Below are positions 18,032 through 25,521 of a DNA stretch of 64,000 bases, piece by piece. The position numbers were made by a program, and so were the translations under genes. The notes below the pieces were generated by a model that did not search any database, was not told the origin of the DNA, and saw only the letters and a list, made by a program, of their open reading frames with translations. Source of the stretch: CALMFG01 sp963674805 (lineage in GTDB: Bacteria; Bacillota; Clostridia; Christensenellales; CALMFG01); the NCBI GenBank assembly GCA_963674805.2, contig CAXXNY010000026.1, positions 62,001 to 126,000 on the forward strand. The letters are read 5' to 3'. Position 1 is the first letter of the stretch; each line of letters starts with the position of its first letter.

Positions 18032-18834
18032 ATGAAAACTTTTTCACTCGGATTCATCGGAGCCGGAAACATGGCACAGGCCATCTTCAGCGGCGCGATT
18101 AATAAGCATATCATTCAGCCTTCTGAGGTTTTTATCTTTGATGTTTCAGATGAACGCATGAAATATCTGTCGGCAGAATACGGGGTCAATGCGGTTGAAC
18201 AGCATCAAGAACTTGTCTGCAAAAGCCGATATACTGGTTTTGGCGGTCAAACCCAACATTCTGCCTAGTGTCTGTGACGAATTGTCTAAAATCGGCGCTA
18301 AAAATCCGCTGGTTTCGATAGTAGCGGGCTGGAGCGCAATGAAAATAAAAGGTCACATCAAGCAGAATATCGAGGTACTGCGCATCATGCCGAATACTCC
18401 TCTGCAGTATGGGGAGGGGATGAGTGCGTTTGAAGTGCCGACCGACGTTAACGAAGAGGAATATCTGTTTATCAAATCCGTCTTTCAAAGCCTTGGATTG
18501 GTGCTGGATATGCCGGAGAAATTGATGGATGCCGTCACCGCGGTCAGCGGCAGCGGTCCCGCGTATGTCTTTATGTTTATTGAGGCGTTAGCCGATGCGG
18601 GCGGTTTTAAACGGTATCAGCCGCAATGATGCGCTGGTTTTTGCCGCACAGACAGTATTAGGCTCTGCTAAAACGGTTTTAGAGAGCGGTTTGCACCCGG
18701 CAGCGCTGAAAGATGCGGTTTGTTCGCCCGGCGGGACGACAATTGAAGCGGTAAAGGTGCTGGAAGCGAAGGGATTCCGTTCGGCCGTGATCGAAGCCGT
18801 CAATGCCTGTGCGGATAAGTCTAAGAAACTGTAA
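18032..18834 (+). CDS. proC: Pyrroline-5-carboxylate reductase ProC (two frameshifts)
   Basis: ProC reduces pyrroline-5-carboxylate to proline with NAD(P)H. Three overlapping frames together give one protein of about 267 residues, the usual length. The N-terminal Rossmann motif is GFIGAGNMAQAI, the middle has ADILVLAVKPN and RIMPNTPLQYGEG, and the C-terminal dimer domain has SGSGPAYVF and KDAVCSPGGTTIEA, the family signature. The breaks lie at an AAAA run (18221-18224) and at GG (18603-18604). Each is repaired by removing one base. A TAGGAG ribosome site precedes the ATG. rnhA starts 12 bases after the stop. Confidence 0.92.
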
Positions 18835-18845
18835 AAGGGGAATCC

Positions 18846-19290
18846 GTGAAAAAAGTCAGCTTATATACAGACGGCGCTTGCTCTGGCAATCCGGGGCCCG
18901 GGGGATGGGGAGCCGTACTTATTTATAAAGCAACCGAAAAGGAAATATCTGGGTTTTGCAGGGAAACGACGAATAACCGCATGGAACTCATGGCGGTCAT
19001 CAAGGGTTTGATGGCGCTTAAAGCACCGTGCCACGTGACCGTTTATACAGACAGCGCTTATGTCCACAATGCGTTTAAAAACGGCTGGATCATCGCCTGG
19101 CAGGAAAACGGATGGCGGACCAAAGCAAAAGATGACGTGAAAAACCAAGACCTTTGGAAAATGCTCTTAAAACGAGATGAAAAACCATCAGGTGAAGTGG
19201 GTCAAAGTCAAAGGCCACGCAGACAACGCATACAATAACCGGTGCGACCAGCTTGCAACCGGCGAAATTGCCAGACATTCGAAATCATAA
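18846..19290 (+). CDS. rnhA: Ribonuclease HI (frameshifted)
   Basis: RNase HI cuts the RNA strand of RNA-DNA hybrids. Catalytic residues Asp9 (YTDGACSGN), Glu47 (NRMELMA) and Asp69 (YTDSAY) are in the first frame. The last acidic residue (VKGHADN) and the C-terminus are in the +1 frame. The break is at an AAAA run (19169-19172). Removing one A joins WKMLLNEMKNHQ to VKWVKVKGHADNAYNNRCD, ending with TAA at 19288-19290, about 147 residues. The uncorrected frame stops at 19238 with an unrelated tail. Likely co-transcribed with proC. Confidence 0.92.
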
Positions 19291-19381
19291 TGATTGGCTT
19301 TTTTAATATACATATATAGGGGAAGTGCAGCAAAACAGCCAAAAATCGTATTAATGATGAAATTTAATGATGAAATATAAC

Positions 19382-19409
19382 TATTCGTAAAAGACAAGTT
19401 TTACGAATA
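19382..19409. repeat. Inverted repeat upstream of the tyrosine recombinase
   Basis: An 11-bp perfect inverted repeat (TATTCGTAAAA, loop GACAAG, TTTTACGAATA) ends four bases before a -35-like TTGCTA. It could be an operator or the end of the rnhA transcript. Confidence 0.6.
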
Positions 19410-19412
19410 ATA

Positions 19413-19441
19413 TTGCTATTTTAAAGCCGATTTGATATACT
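19413..19441 (+). promoter_or_regulatory. Candidate promoter of the tyrosine recombinase
   Basis: TTGCTA (19413-19418), 17 bases, TATACT (19436-19441), 34 bases upstream of the ATG at 19475. Confidence 0.55.
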
Positions 19442-19474
19442 TTCAATAGAAAGCACAGTTTGGGGTCTTTTTTA

Positions 19475-20517
19475 ATGGCTGAATCCTATTATAATGATAT
19501 TAATAATGAACGCACCTTGCGTTTAAGAGAATTATTCAGCGACCTGCCGCCGTTTGCGCGGGATTTTTTCCGGAGCGTTGAAACCACCACTTCGCCGTTA
19601 ACGCGTTTAAACTACGCCTATGATTTAAGATTATTCTTTCAGTATTTATCGGCCGAGGTTGCGAAATTCAGCGATAAGTCCCCTACCGATTTTATTGCAG
19701 AGGATTTAAAGCAGATTGATCTGACCGACCTTGAGGTCTACGTGGAGTACCTTGGGTTATATTTTAAAGAAGAAAAGGAAATTACGAACGCTGAACGCGG
19801 TAAAGCGCGGAAAATAGCGTCTTTGCGTTCGTTTTTTAAATACTATTATAAGCGCGGAATTTTGGATAAAAACGTGTGTGCGCTGATTGATATGCCGAAA
19901 ATCCACGAAAAAACGATCACTCGGCTGGAACCCAACGAAGTCGCTGATCTGCTGGATTTAATCGAGAACGGCAAAGGATTGACCGAAACCCAAAAACGGT
20001 ATCACGAAAAGACAAAAAAACGGGATTTTGCTCTGATTGTGTTCCTGCTGTCGACCGGAATCCGTGTCAGCGAGCTGGTAGGCTTAAATATCCAGGATAT
20101 CGATTTTAACAGCCAGAGCTTCAAAGTCACCCGAAAAGGCGGCAATATGGCTATTTTATACTTCGGAGACGAAGCTGAAGATGCACTGATCGGCTATCTG
20201 GATGAGCGAAAAGACGCAAATATAGCGGATTTAGACCAGCCTTTGTTCCTGTCACTCCAAAAAAAGCGTATGGATGTACGCTCGGTTCAAAATCTCGTAA
20301 AAAAAATACGCAAAACTCGCTTCACCGCTTAAAAATATCTCCCCCCCATAAGCTGCGTTCTACTTTTGGCACAGCGCTTTATCAGGAAACCGGCGATATT
20401 TATCTGGTTGCCGATGTGCTTGGCCATAAGGACGTGAACACCACACGTAAACATTACGCCAAAATCGTGGATGATAACCGAAAAAAAGTCAAAAATGCGG
20501 TTAAATTAAGGGACTAA
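19475..20517 (+). CDS. Tyrosine recombinase, XerC/XerD-like (two frameshifts)
   Basis: The reconstructed protein has about 347 residues. The N-terminal SAM-like DNA-binding domain covers about 1-150. The catalytic domain shows Arg in STGIRVSELVGL, Lys in VTRKGGN, HKLR (His-x2-Arg), LGHKDVNTT and the nucleophile Tyr in RKHYAKI. The first frame ends at 20332, before HKLR. Removing one A from an A8 run (20299-20306) and one C from a C7 run (20341-20347) restores the frame to the stop at 20517. Genes of this size beside lexA are common in Clostridia, suggesting a housekeeping Xer-like recombinase rather than a phage integrase; no attachment site is seen. A TTG at 19460 is an alternative start. 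Confidence 0.82.
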
Positions 20518-20522
20518 TCTTA

Positions 20523-20536
20523 CGAACATACGTTTG
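20523..20536 (+). promoter_or_regulatory. SOS box (LexA operator) of lexA
   Basis: CGAACATACGTTTG matches the Gram-positive SOS box CGAACRNRYGTTYG at every position and overlaps the -35 box. A weaker half-match (GAACATTTGTG) follows near 20545. Confidence 0.88.
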
Positions 20537-20562
20537 ACAAACAAGAACATTTGTGCTATAAT
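20534..20562 (+). promoter_or_regulatory. Promoter of lexA
   Basis: Perfect consensus TTGACA (20534-20539), 17 bases, TATAAT (20557-20562), with an extended TGC before the -10. The SOS box overlaps the -35, so LexA should repress its own gene. Confidence 0.88.
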
Positions 20563-20604
20563 TGCGCCATAATAAGAAGATGTAATTGATTAGATGGTGA
20601 TATT

Positions 20605-21237
20605 ATGGAAAAAATGAGCGAAAAACAAAAGAATATTTATCGGTATATCGTTGAATATATCGAAACCAATAGCTATCCCCCGTCTGTTCGGGAGATTGGG
20701 GAAGCCGCGGGGCTAAGCTCCACTTCCACCGTACACGGATACTTACAACGGCTGGAAAAACGCGGACTAATCCACCGGGATGAGTCCAAGTCACGCGCGA
20801 TTTCTATCGTTGAAGACCCTGAGCATTCACTGGTGCATGAACCCAAACGGGATTTTGATGATGATATGATTAGTGTTCCGGTTGTCGGGGATGTGACGGC
20901 TGGAATGCCGATTTTAGCCCAGGAAAATATCGAAGAGTATTTAACCCTCCCCCGCTCTATCGCCACACATGACGACAGTTTTGTTCTGAATGTGCGCGGA
21001 GACAGCATGGTTAACGCCGGTATCTTAAACGGTGATAAAATCATCGTGCGCAAGCAAAACTGGGCGCAGAACGGCGATATCGTGGTGGCGCTGATTGAGG
21101 ACGAAGCAACGGTTAAGACCTTCTATTTCGATGACGACCACATCCGGCTGCAGCCCGAAAATGACGCCTACGAACCCATACGCGTCCGCGAGGTCAATGT
21201 ATTGGGTAAGGTAATCGGTGTATTTCGAATCCTATAA
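20605..21237 (+). CDS. lexA: LexA repressor
   Basis: This 210-residue SOS repressor and self-cleaving protease has an N-terminal winged helix (REIGEAAGLSSTSTVHGYLQ) and a C-terminal S24 peptidase domain. The cleavage site is Ala99-Gly100 (DVTAGMP) and the catalytic dyad is Ser134 (GDSM) and Lys171 (ATVKTF). Activated RecA triggers self-cleavage and release of SOS genes. The gene is intact, unlike several of its neighbours, and sits under an SOS box. Its stop codon overlaps the reconstructed end of the convergent MGL gene by six bases. Confidence 0.97.
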   Translation: MEKMSEKQKNIYRYIVEYIETNSYPPSVREIGEAAGLSSTSTVHGYLQRLEKRGLIHRDESKSRAISIVEDPEHSLVHEPKRDFDDDMISVPVVGDVTAGMPILAQENIEEYLTLPRSIATHDDSFVLNVRGDSMVNAGILNGDKIIVRKQNWAQNGDIVVALIEDEATVKTFYFDDDHIRLQPENDAYEPIRVREVNVLGKVIGVFRIL

Positions 21238-22522
21238 GCTGTTCATACGGTCGATTGCGGTCATTAAGCCGAACTTGGCCGACTGATAGGTTAATCCGCC
21301 CTGCATATATGCGATGCAGGGTTTTTTTTATGGGTGCGTCAGCGGATAGTTCAATTGAGGCGCCCTGAATAAACGTGCCCGCCGCCATAATTACCGGATC
21401 ATCATAGCCCGGCATATCCCACGGCACGGGTTTGACATGGCTGTCCACCGGAGAGCCGGCCTGAATACCCTGAATAAAGGCGATCATCTGGTCTTCATTC
21501 ATAAATTGAATGGATTGGGTGATATCGGTGCGAAAATCATCCCATTTCGGCAGCACACGATGCCCTAAATCCGCCATGACCTTTGCGGCCAATACTGCGG
21601 CTTTTAGGCTTTCGGCGACCACATGTGGCGCTAAAAAGATTCCCTGAAAGAACGGCAGATAGCTTCCGCCGTATGAACCGACTTCTGCGCCGATTCCGGG
21701 GGCGGTCATGCGCTCGGCAATCGTTTCAATCCATACTTTTTTGCCGGCAATATATCCCCCGTTCGGTGCGATTCCCCCGCCCGGATTCTTAATCAGCGAA
21801 CCAATGATGATATCCGCGCTCGCTTCAAGCGGTTCTTTGGTTTCACAAAATTCGCCGTAACAGTTATCACATACAATCAAGCTGTCCGGAGAAAGTGCGT
21901 GTACCATGTCACAAATGGTTTTAATCTCCTGAATGATCAGCGAACGTCTCTGTACGTATCCGCGGGAACGCTGGATATATATGATCTTAGGCTTAATTTG
22001 AGCTGTTTTTAGTTTTATTTGTTCAATATCAATGCCGCCGTCACCGGTTAAATCAATTTCTTCATACTGGATGCCCCGGCTGATCAGCGTATTGGTTGAA
22101 TTTTTTTTTTCGGATACTCCGATTGCGGTTGCAAGCGTATCATAGGGGCGCCCGTAGACGCTTAAAATGGTGTCTCCTGCGTTTAAAAGCGCAGAAAGGG
22201 CTAAGTAGATGGCGTGTGTGCCGGAAAGCAGGTGCGGACTGACAATGGCGTCTTCCCCGCCGAAAATGCACGCAAAAAGAGCAGAGAGCTTTTCTCTGCC
22301 CAGATCGTCATAGCCGTAGCCGGTGGTCGGGCAAAAATGCGCACCGGATATTTTGTTTTTCTGAAACGCGCCCAGAACCTTTGCCTGATTAAAAGCGGAC
22401 ACCGATTCAATCTTTTTAAATGCGGCATCCAAACCAGACTCTGCATCCTGCACCAGCTTTATAGTCTTGGGGCTGATGGACAACAGCGAAGATAGCGCGT
22501 CAATCGATTGTGTGTATGGCAT
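21232..22522 (-). CDS. Methionine gamma-lyase-like / aluminium-resistance family PLP enzyme (C-terminal frameshift)
   Basis: This is a fold-type I PLP enzyme of the family annotated as aluminium resistance protein or YnbB, distantly related to methionine gamma-lyase. The PLP lysine is in IIGSLIKNPGGG, with FCPTTGYGYDDLGR and HLLSGTHAIYLAL upstream. The uncorrected frame ends at 21194 with an odd tail. Removing one base from the T8 run at 21322-21329 yields the conserved ending KKPCIAYMQGGLTY and a stop at 21232, about 429 residues. The substrate is not established. It starts two bases after the hfq stop (22524) and is the last gene of the mutS operon. Confidence 0.85.
21299..21329 (+). terminator. 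Intrinsic terminator of lexA, inside the antisense gene
   Basis: A perfect 8-bp stem CCCTGCAT/ATGCAGGG (21299-21306 with 21314-21321) is followed by T8 (21322-21329). It ends lexA transcription but lies in the 3' coding part of the convergent MGL-like gene. Confidence 0.85.
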
Positions 22523-22523
22523 A

Positions 22524-22757
22524 TTACTCCGGATTGATTGAATAGTTCACGGGTTTAGAAGGCGTAATCGTCGATACCGCATGTTTATAAACCATCATCT
22601 GTTTGCCTTCGGTATCCAGAATGATCACAAAGCTGTCAAAGCCTTTGACCGTTCCTTTGATTTGAAAGCCGTTGCATAGATGAACGGTTGCCAGCGTTTG
22701 GTCCTTCCTCAACTGATTTAAGAACACATCCTGTAGGATTACCGCATTCTTCTGCAT
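22524..22757 (-). CDS. hfq: RNA chaperone Hfq
   Basis: This 77-residue Sm-like protein has the Sm1 segment (LQDVFLNQLRKD, GFQIKGTVKGFDSFVI) and Sm2 (YKHAVSTITP). It forms a hexameric ring that binds small RNAs and U-rich ends. The short C-terminal tail is typical of Firmicutes. It lies between miaA and the MGL-like gene in the usual mutL-miaA-hfq order. Confidence 0.96.
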   Translation of the reverse strand: MQKNAVILQDVFLNQLRKDQTLATVHLCNGFQIKGTVKGFDSFVIILDTEGKQMMVYKHAVSTITPSKPVNYSINPE

Positions 22758-22789
22758 TTTGTTTACCCCACTTTTTTTTAAATCTATTA

Positions 22790-23686
22790 TTATTTTAACC
22801 CATCAAGGAGACTTTTTAAACAATTATTTTCCAATCCGTCCAGCCAGTGAATCCGTGTATCCCTTTTAAACCACGTGATCTGGCGCTTAGCGAACCGGCG
22901 TGAGTTCTGTTTAATCATGGCGATTGCGGTTTCTATGTCTGTTTCACCTTTGATTGCCGCAATGATTTCTTTATAGCCGATCGCCTTCATCGCGGTATGC
23001 TGATCGCCGTAATCCGCAAATAAAGACTTCACTTCATCAATTAAACCGTCTTTAATCATCATATCGACTCGGTTATTAATCCGCTCATATAAAATACCGC
23101 GCGGAAATTGCAGGCCAAATATTTTGAAGCGATAATCTGTATTCTCACGGTTGAAATCATACTCATCGGCCTTCTGGTTCGACAGTATCTCAAGGCGCCG
23201 GATAATGCGTTTTTCATCGTTTGGATGAATACGTTCAGCGGACAGCGGGTCCTTTTCGAACATCTGCTTATATAAATAGTCAAGACCGCGCCGTGCTATT
23301 AATTCAGCCATTTGGTCGCGAAATTCGGGGTCTGACGCAGTCTGAGTGAAATCAATCCGATAAACAATTGCATTAATATACAGCCCGGTGCCGCCAACGA
23401 TGACAGGCGTCTTCCCCGCCGCATGAAGCGATTCTATGATAGAAAAGGCTTGCTCCTGAAACTGCGCGACACTGTATGGTTCATCAATATCGACGATATC
23501 GATCAGGTGGTGTTTGATCTTATCGCGTTCTTCGGGTGTTGGTTTTGCCGTGCCGATATCCATCCTGCGGTATATTTGCATCGAATCCGCAGAAATGAGT
23601 TCACAATTAATATGCTCAGAAAGCGCTAGCGCTAGCCCGGATTTTCCGCTGGCGGTCGGACCGGTAATGACAATGACATCTTTCAT
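22790..23686 (-). CDS. miaA: tRNA dimethylallyltransferase MiaA
   Basis: This 298-residue enzyme transfers the dimethylallyl group to A37 of tRNAs reading UNN codons; MiaB (12.7 kb) then methylthiolates it. The P-loop is GPTASGKSGLA, followed by ISADSMQIYRRMDIGTAKP, the IVGGTGLYINA motif and the C-terminal QNSRRFAKRQITWFKRD signature. Its ATG overlaps the mutL stop (TAATG), indicating translational coupling. Confidence 0.97.
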   Translation of the reverse strand: MKDVIVITGPTASGKSGLALALSEHINCELISADSMQIYRRMDIGTAKPTPEERDKIKHHLIDIVDIDEPYSVAQFQEQAFSIIESLHAAGKTPVIVGGTGLYINAIVYRIDFTQTASDPEFRDQMAELIARRGLDYLYKQMFEKDPLSAERIHPNDEKRIIRRLEILSNQKADEYDFNRENTDYRFKIFGLQFPRGILYERINNRVDMMIKDGLIDEVKSLFADYGDQHTAMKAIGYKEIIAAIKGETDIETAIAMIKQNSRRFAKRQITWFKRDTRIHWLDGLENNCLKSLLDGLK

Positions 23687-25512
23687 TATACGATCCTTCT
23701 AAAATACTTCTTTAACATATCCTCGGTTAGTACGGTGATAATCGGACGGCCGTGCGGACAGGCCGGCATGTGTCCGGAATTGATGAGTTCTTCGACAAGA
23801 TATTTGGCTTCATTAAACGGCAAATGCTCCCCTGCCTTTACGGCGCGCTTACAGGACCGCATAATGATCGCCTCAATATCAGTTGTAATGCCATGTGTAA
23901 TATCAACCGCATCATAGACATCATCCAAAAGCGACTCAATATCAATATTCGTCAAGGTACTGGGTACCGCCGAAACAGAGGCGGTTAAGTCCTGACCAAT
24001 ATCCAGTATAAAACCAAGCGACTGCAATGTCTCCTGGTTTGCTGATAAGATGTTTTTCTCTTCTAATGTTATGGTGACGGTTTCCGGTATCAACAGTATT
24101 TGACTGTTGGGCGTCTTGTTTTTAAAGCTCTCCATTAACTGATCAAAGATAATCCGCTCATGCGCCGCATGCTGATCGACAATGTATAAAGCATCTCCGT
24201 ATTCAACCAGCTGGTATGTTTGTTTGAATATCCCAATTAATCTCAGCTCAGGCTGATTAACCGGCGGCTCAAATGTCTCATGCGCTGTTATCGTATCATC
24301 GGGCGTGATAAAGTCAGACTCAGATTCGAAGCCCTCATCCGTTTCATCAGAAAACGCAGTCTCGGTTTGTTTTATGGTTGGCACCTGAACATTCTGCGTT
24401 TTTAGCGTTTTTGTAGACATAATATCATTATTGTCAACATACTTATTAACGATCCTAAAAGCCTGCTGGGTTGTGGTTTCTTCTGGAGTTTCTTCCTGTT
24501 TGATGGTTACTTTAGGCAGCGATTCTGTTGATGACAGTGCAAAATATACGGCCTCGTTGATTGCAAGTTTAACTGCCGGCTCGTTTTTAAATTTAATCTC
24601 TAATTTATTCGGATGGATATTAACATCCACATCATCCGGCGGCAACGTGATGTTCAAAAGATAAAACGGGAACAGCCCCGGAACCAGCCATTTTGAATAG
24701 GATTCATAGACACTACTATCAACCAGATCGCTGATGACATACCGCCCGTTGATAAAGACCGACTGCATCTTCCTGTTTTTAAAGGCATACTGCGGGACGC
24801 CGATTAAACCGACGACACGGATATTTTCGTTTCGGTAATGCACCGGAAGTGTCTTGTCCTGCATACCCCCGCCGTATACAGCCGTCACTGCAGAGATCAG
24901 TGTACCATCGCCGGTGCTGTGCATAACGGTTTGGTCATCTTTGACAAAGTGAAAGGATATACCGGGATTCGCCAGAATCAAACGGGATATCAGATCAGAT
25001 ACTGCCGCCGCTTCCGCTCCTTTGGATTTTAAAAACTTCAGCCTCGCGGGCGTATTATAAAACAAATCACGCACGATAATGGTCGTCCCGTCGGGAACGC
25101 CGACGAAAGATTTATCACTCAGTACCCCGCCGTCTGCTTTAATGCGGATGCCTGCTTCGGTATCCACTGATTTTGTCGCAATCTCAAGATGCGATACGGT
25201 TGAAATCGCGGACAATGCCTCGCCGCGGAAACCTAGCGTACTGATATGGTCTAAATCATCGGGCTCAGCGATTTTGCTTGTTGCGTGCCGCTTAAAGGAC
25301 ATCAAGGCATCTTGTTCATCCATGCCAACGCCGTTATCCGTCACACGAATATACGAAATCCCGCCCTCTTTAATCTCAACCGTAATGGCGGACGCCGATG
25401 CGTCGATACTATTCTCGACCAGTTCTTTGACCACATTCATGGGCCGCTGAACGACTTCTCCTGCGGCGATCCGGTCAATCATATACTGTTCAAGTAATCT
25501 GATTTTTCCCAT
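23686..25512 (-). CDS. mutL: DNA mismatch repair protein MutL
   Basis: This 608-residue protein has an N-terminal GHKL ATPase (ENSIDA, DNGVGM, GFRGEALSAIS) and a C-terminal dimerisation/endonuclease domain. The endonuclease motif reads DQHAAHERIIFD. The usual form is DQHA-x2-E-x4-E, so the last acidic residue is Asp, not Glu. The ACPHGRP motif near the C-terminus is intact. With no MutH seen, this MutL probably nicks the nascent strand itself. A linker of about 100 low-complexity residues (about 340-420) joins the domains. It lies 9 bases after mutS. Confidence 0.97.
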   Translation of the reverse strand: MGKIRLLEQYMIDRIAAGEVVQRPMNVVKELVENSIDASASAITVEIKEGGISYIRVTDNGVGMDEQDALMSFKRHATSKIAEPDDLDHISTLGFRGEALSAISTVSHLEIATKSVDTEAGIRIKADGGVLSDKSFVGVPDGTTIIVRDLFYNTPARLKFLKSKGAEAAAVSDLISRLILANPGISFHFVKDDQTVMHSTGDGTLISAVTAVYGGGMQDKTLPVHYRNENIRVVGLIGVPQYAFKNRKMQSVFINGRYVISDLVDSSVYESYSKWLVPGLFPFYLLNITLPPDDVDVNIHPNKLEIKFKNEPAVKLAINEAVYFALSSTESLPKVTIKQEETPEETTTQQAFRIVNKYVDNNDIMSTKTLKTQNVQVPTIKQTETAFSDETDEGFESESDFITPDDTITAHETFEPPVNQPELRLIGIFKQTYQLVEYGDALYIVDQHAAHERIIFDQLMESFKNKTPNSQILLIPETVTITLEEKNILSANQETLQSLGFILDIGQDLTASVSAVPSTLTNIDIESLLDDVYDAVDITHGITTDIEAIIMRSCKRAVKAGEHLPFNEAKYLVEELINSGHMPACPHGRPIITVLTEDMLKKYFRRIV

Positions 25513-25521
25513 CAGTTTATC

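Noticed and set aside
20299..20347. Programmed ribosomal frameshift in the recombinase gene
   Set aside because: Two separate breaks in plain homopolymers, with the same kind of break in purB, proC and rnhA nearby, fit sequencing error better than a recoding signal; no stimulatory structure was seen.
19475..20517. Integrase of a mobile element
   Set aside because: The tyrosine recombinase has no attachment repeats, cargo or phage genes nearby and sits beside lexA, as housekeeping Xer-like genes do in Clostridia.
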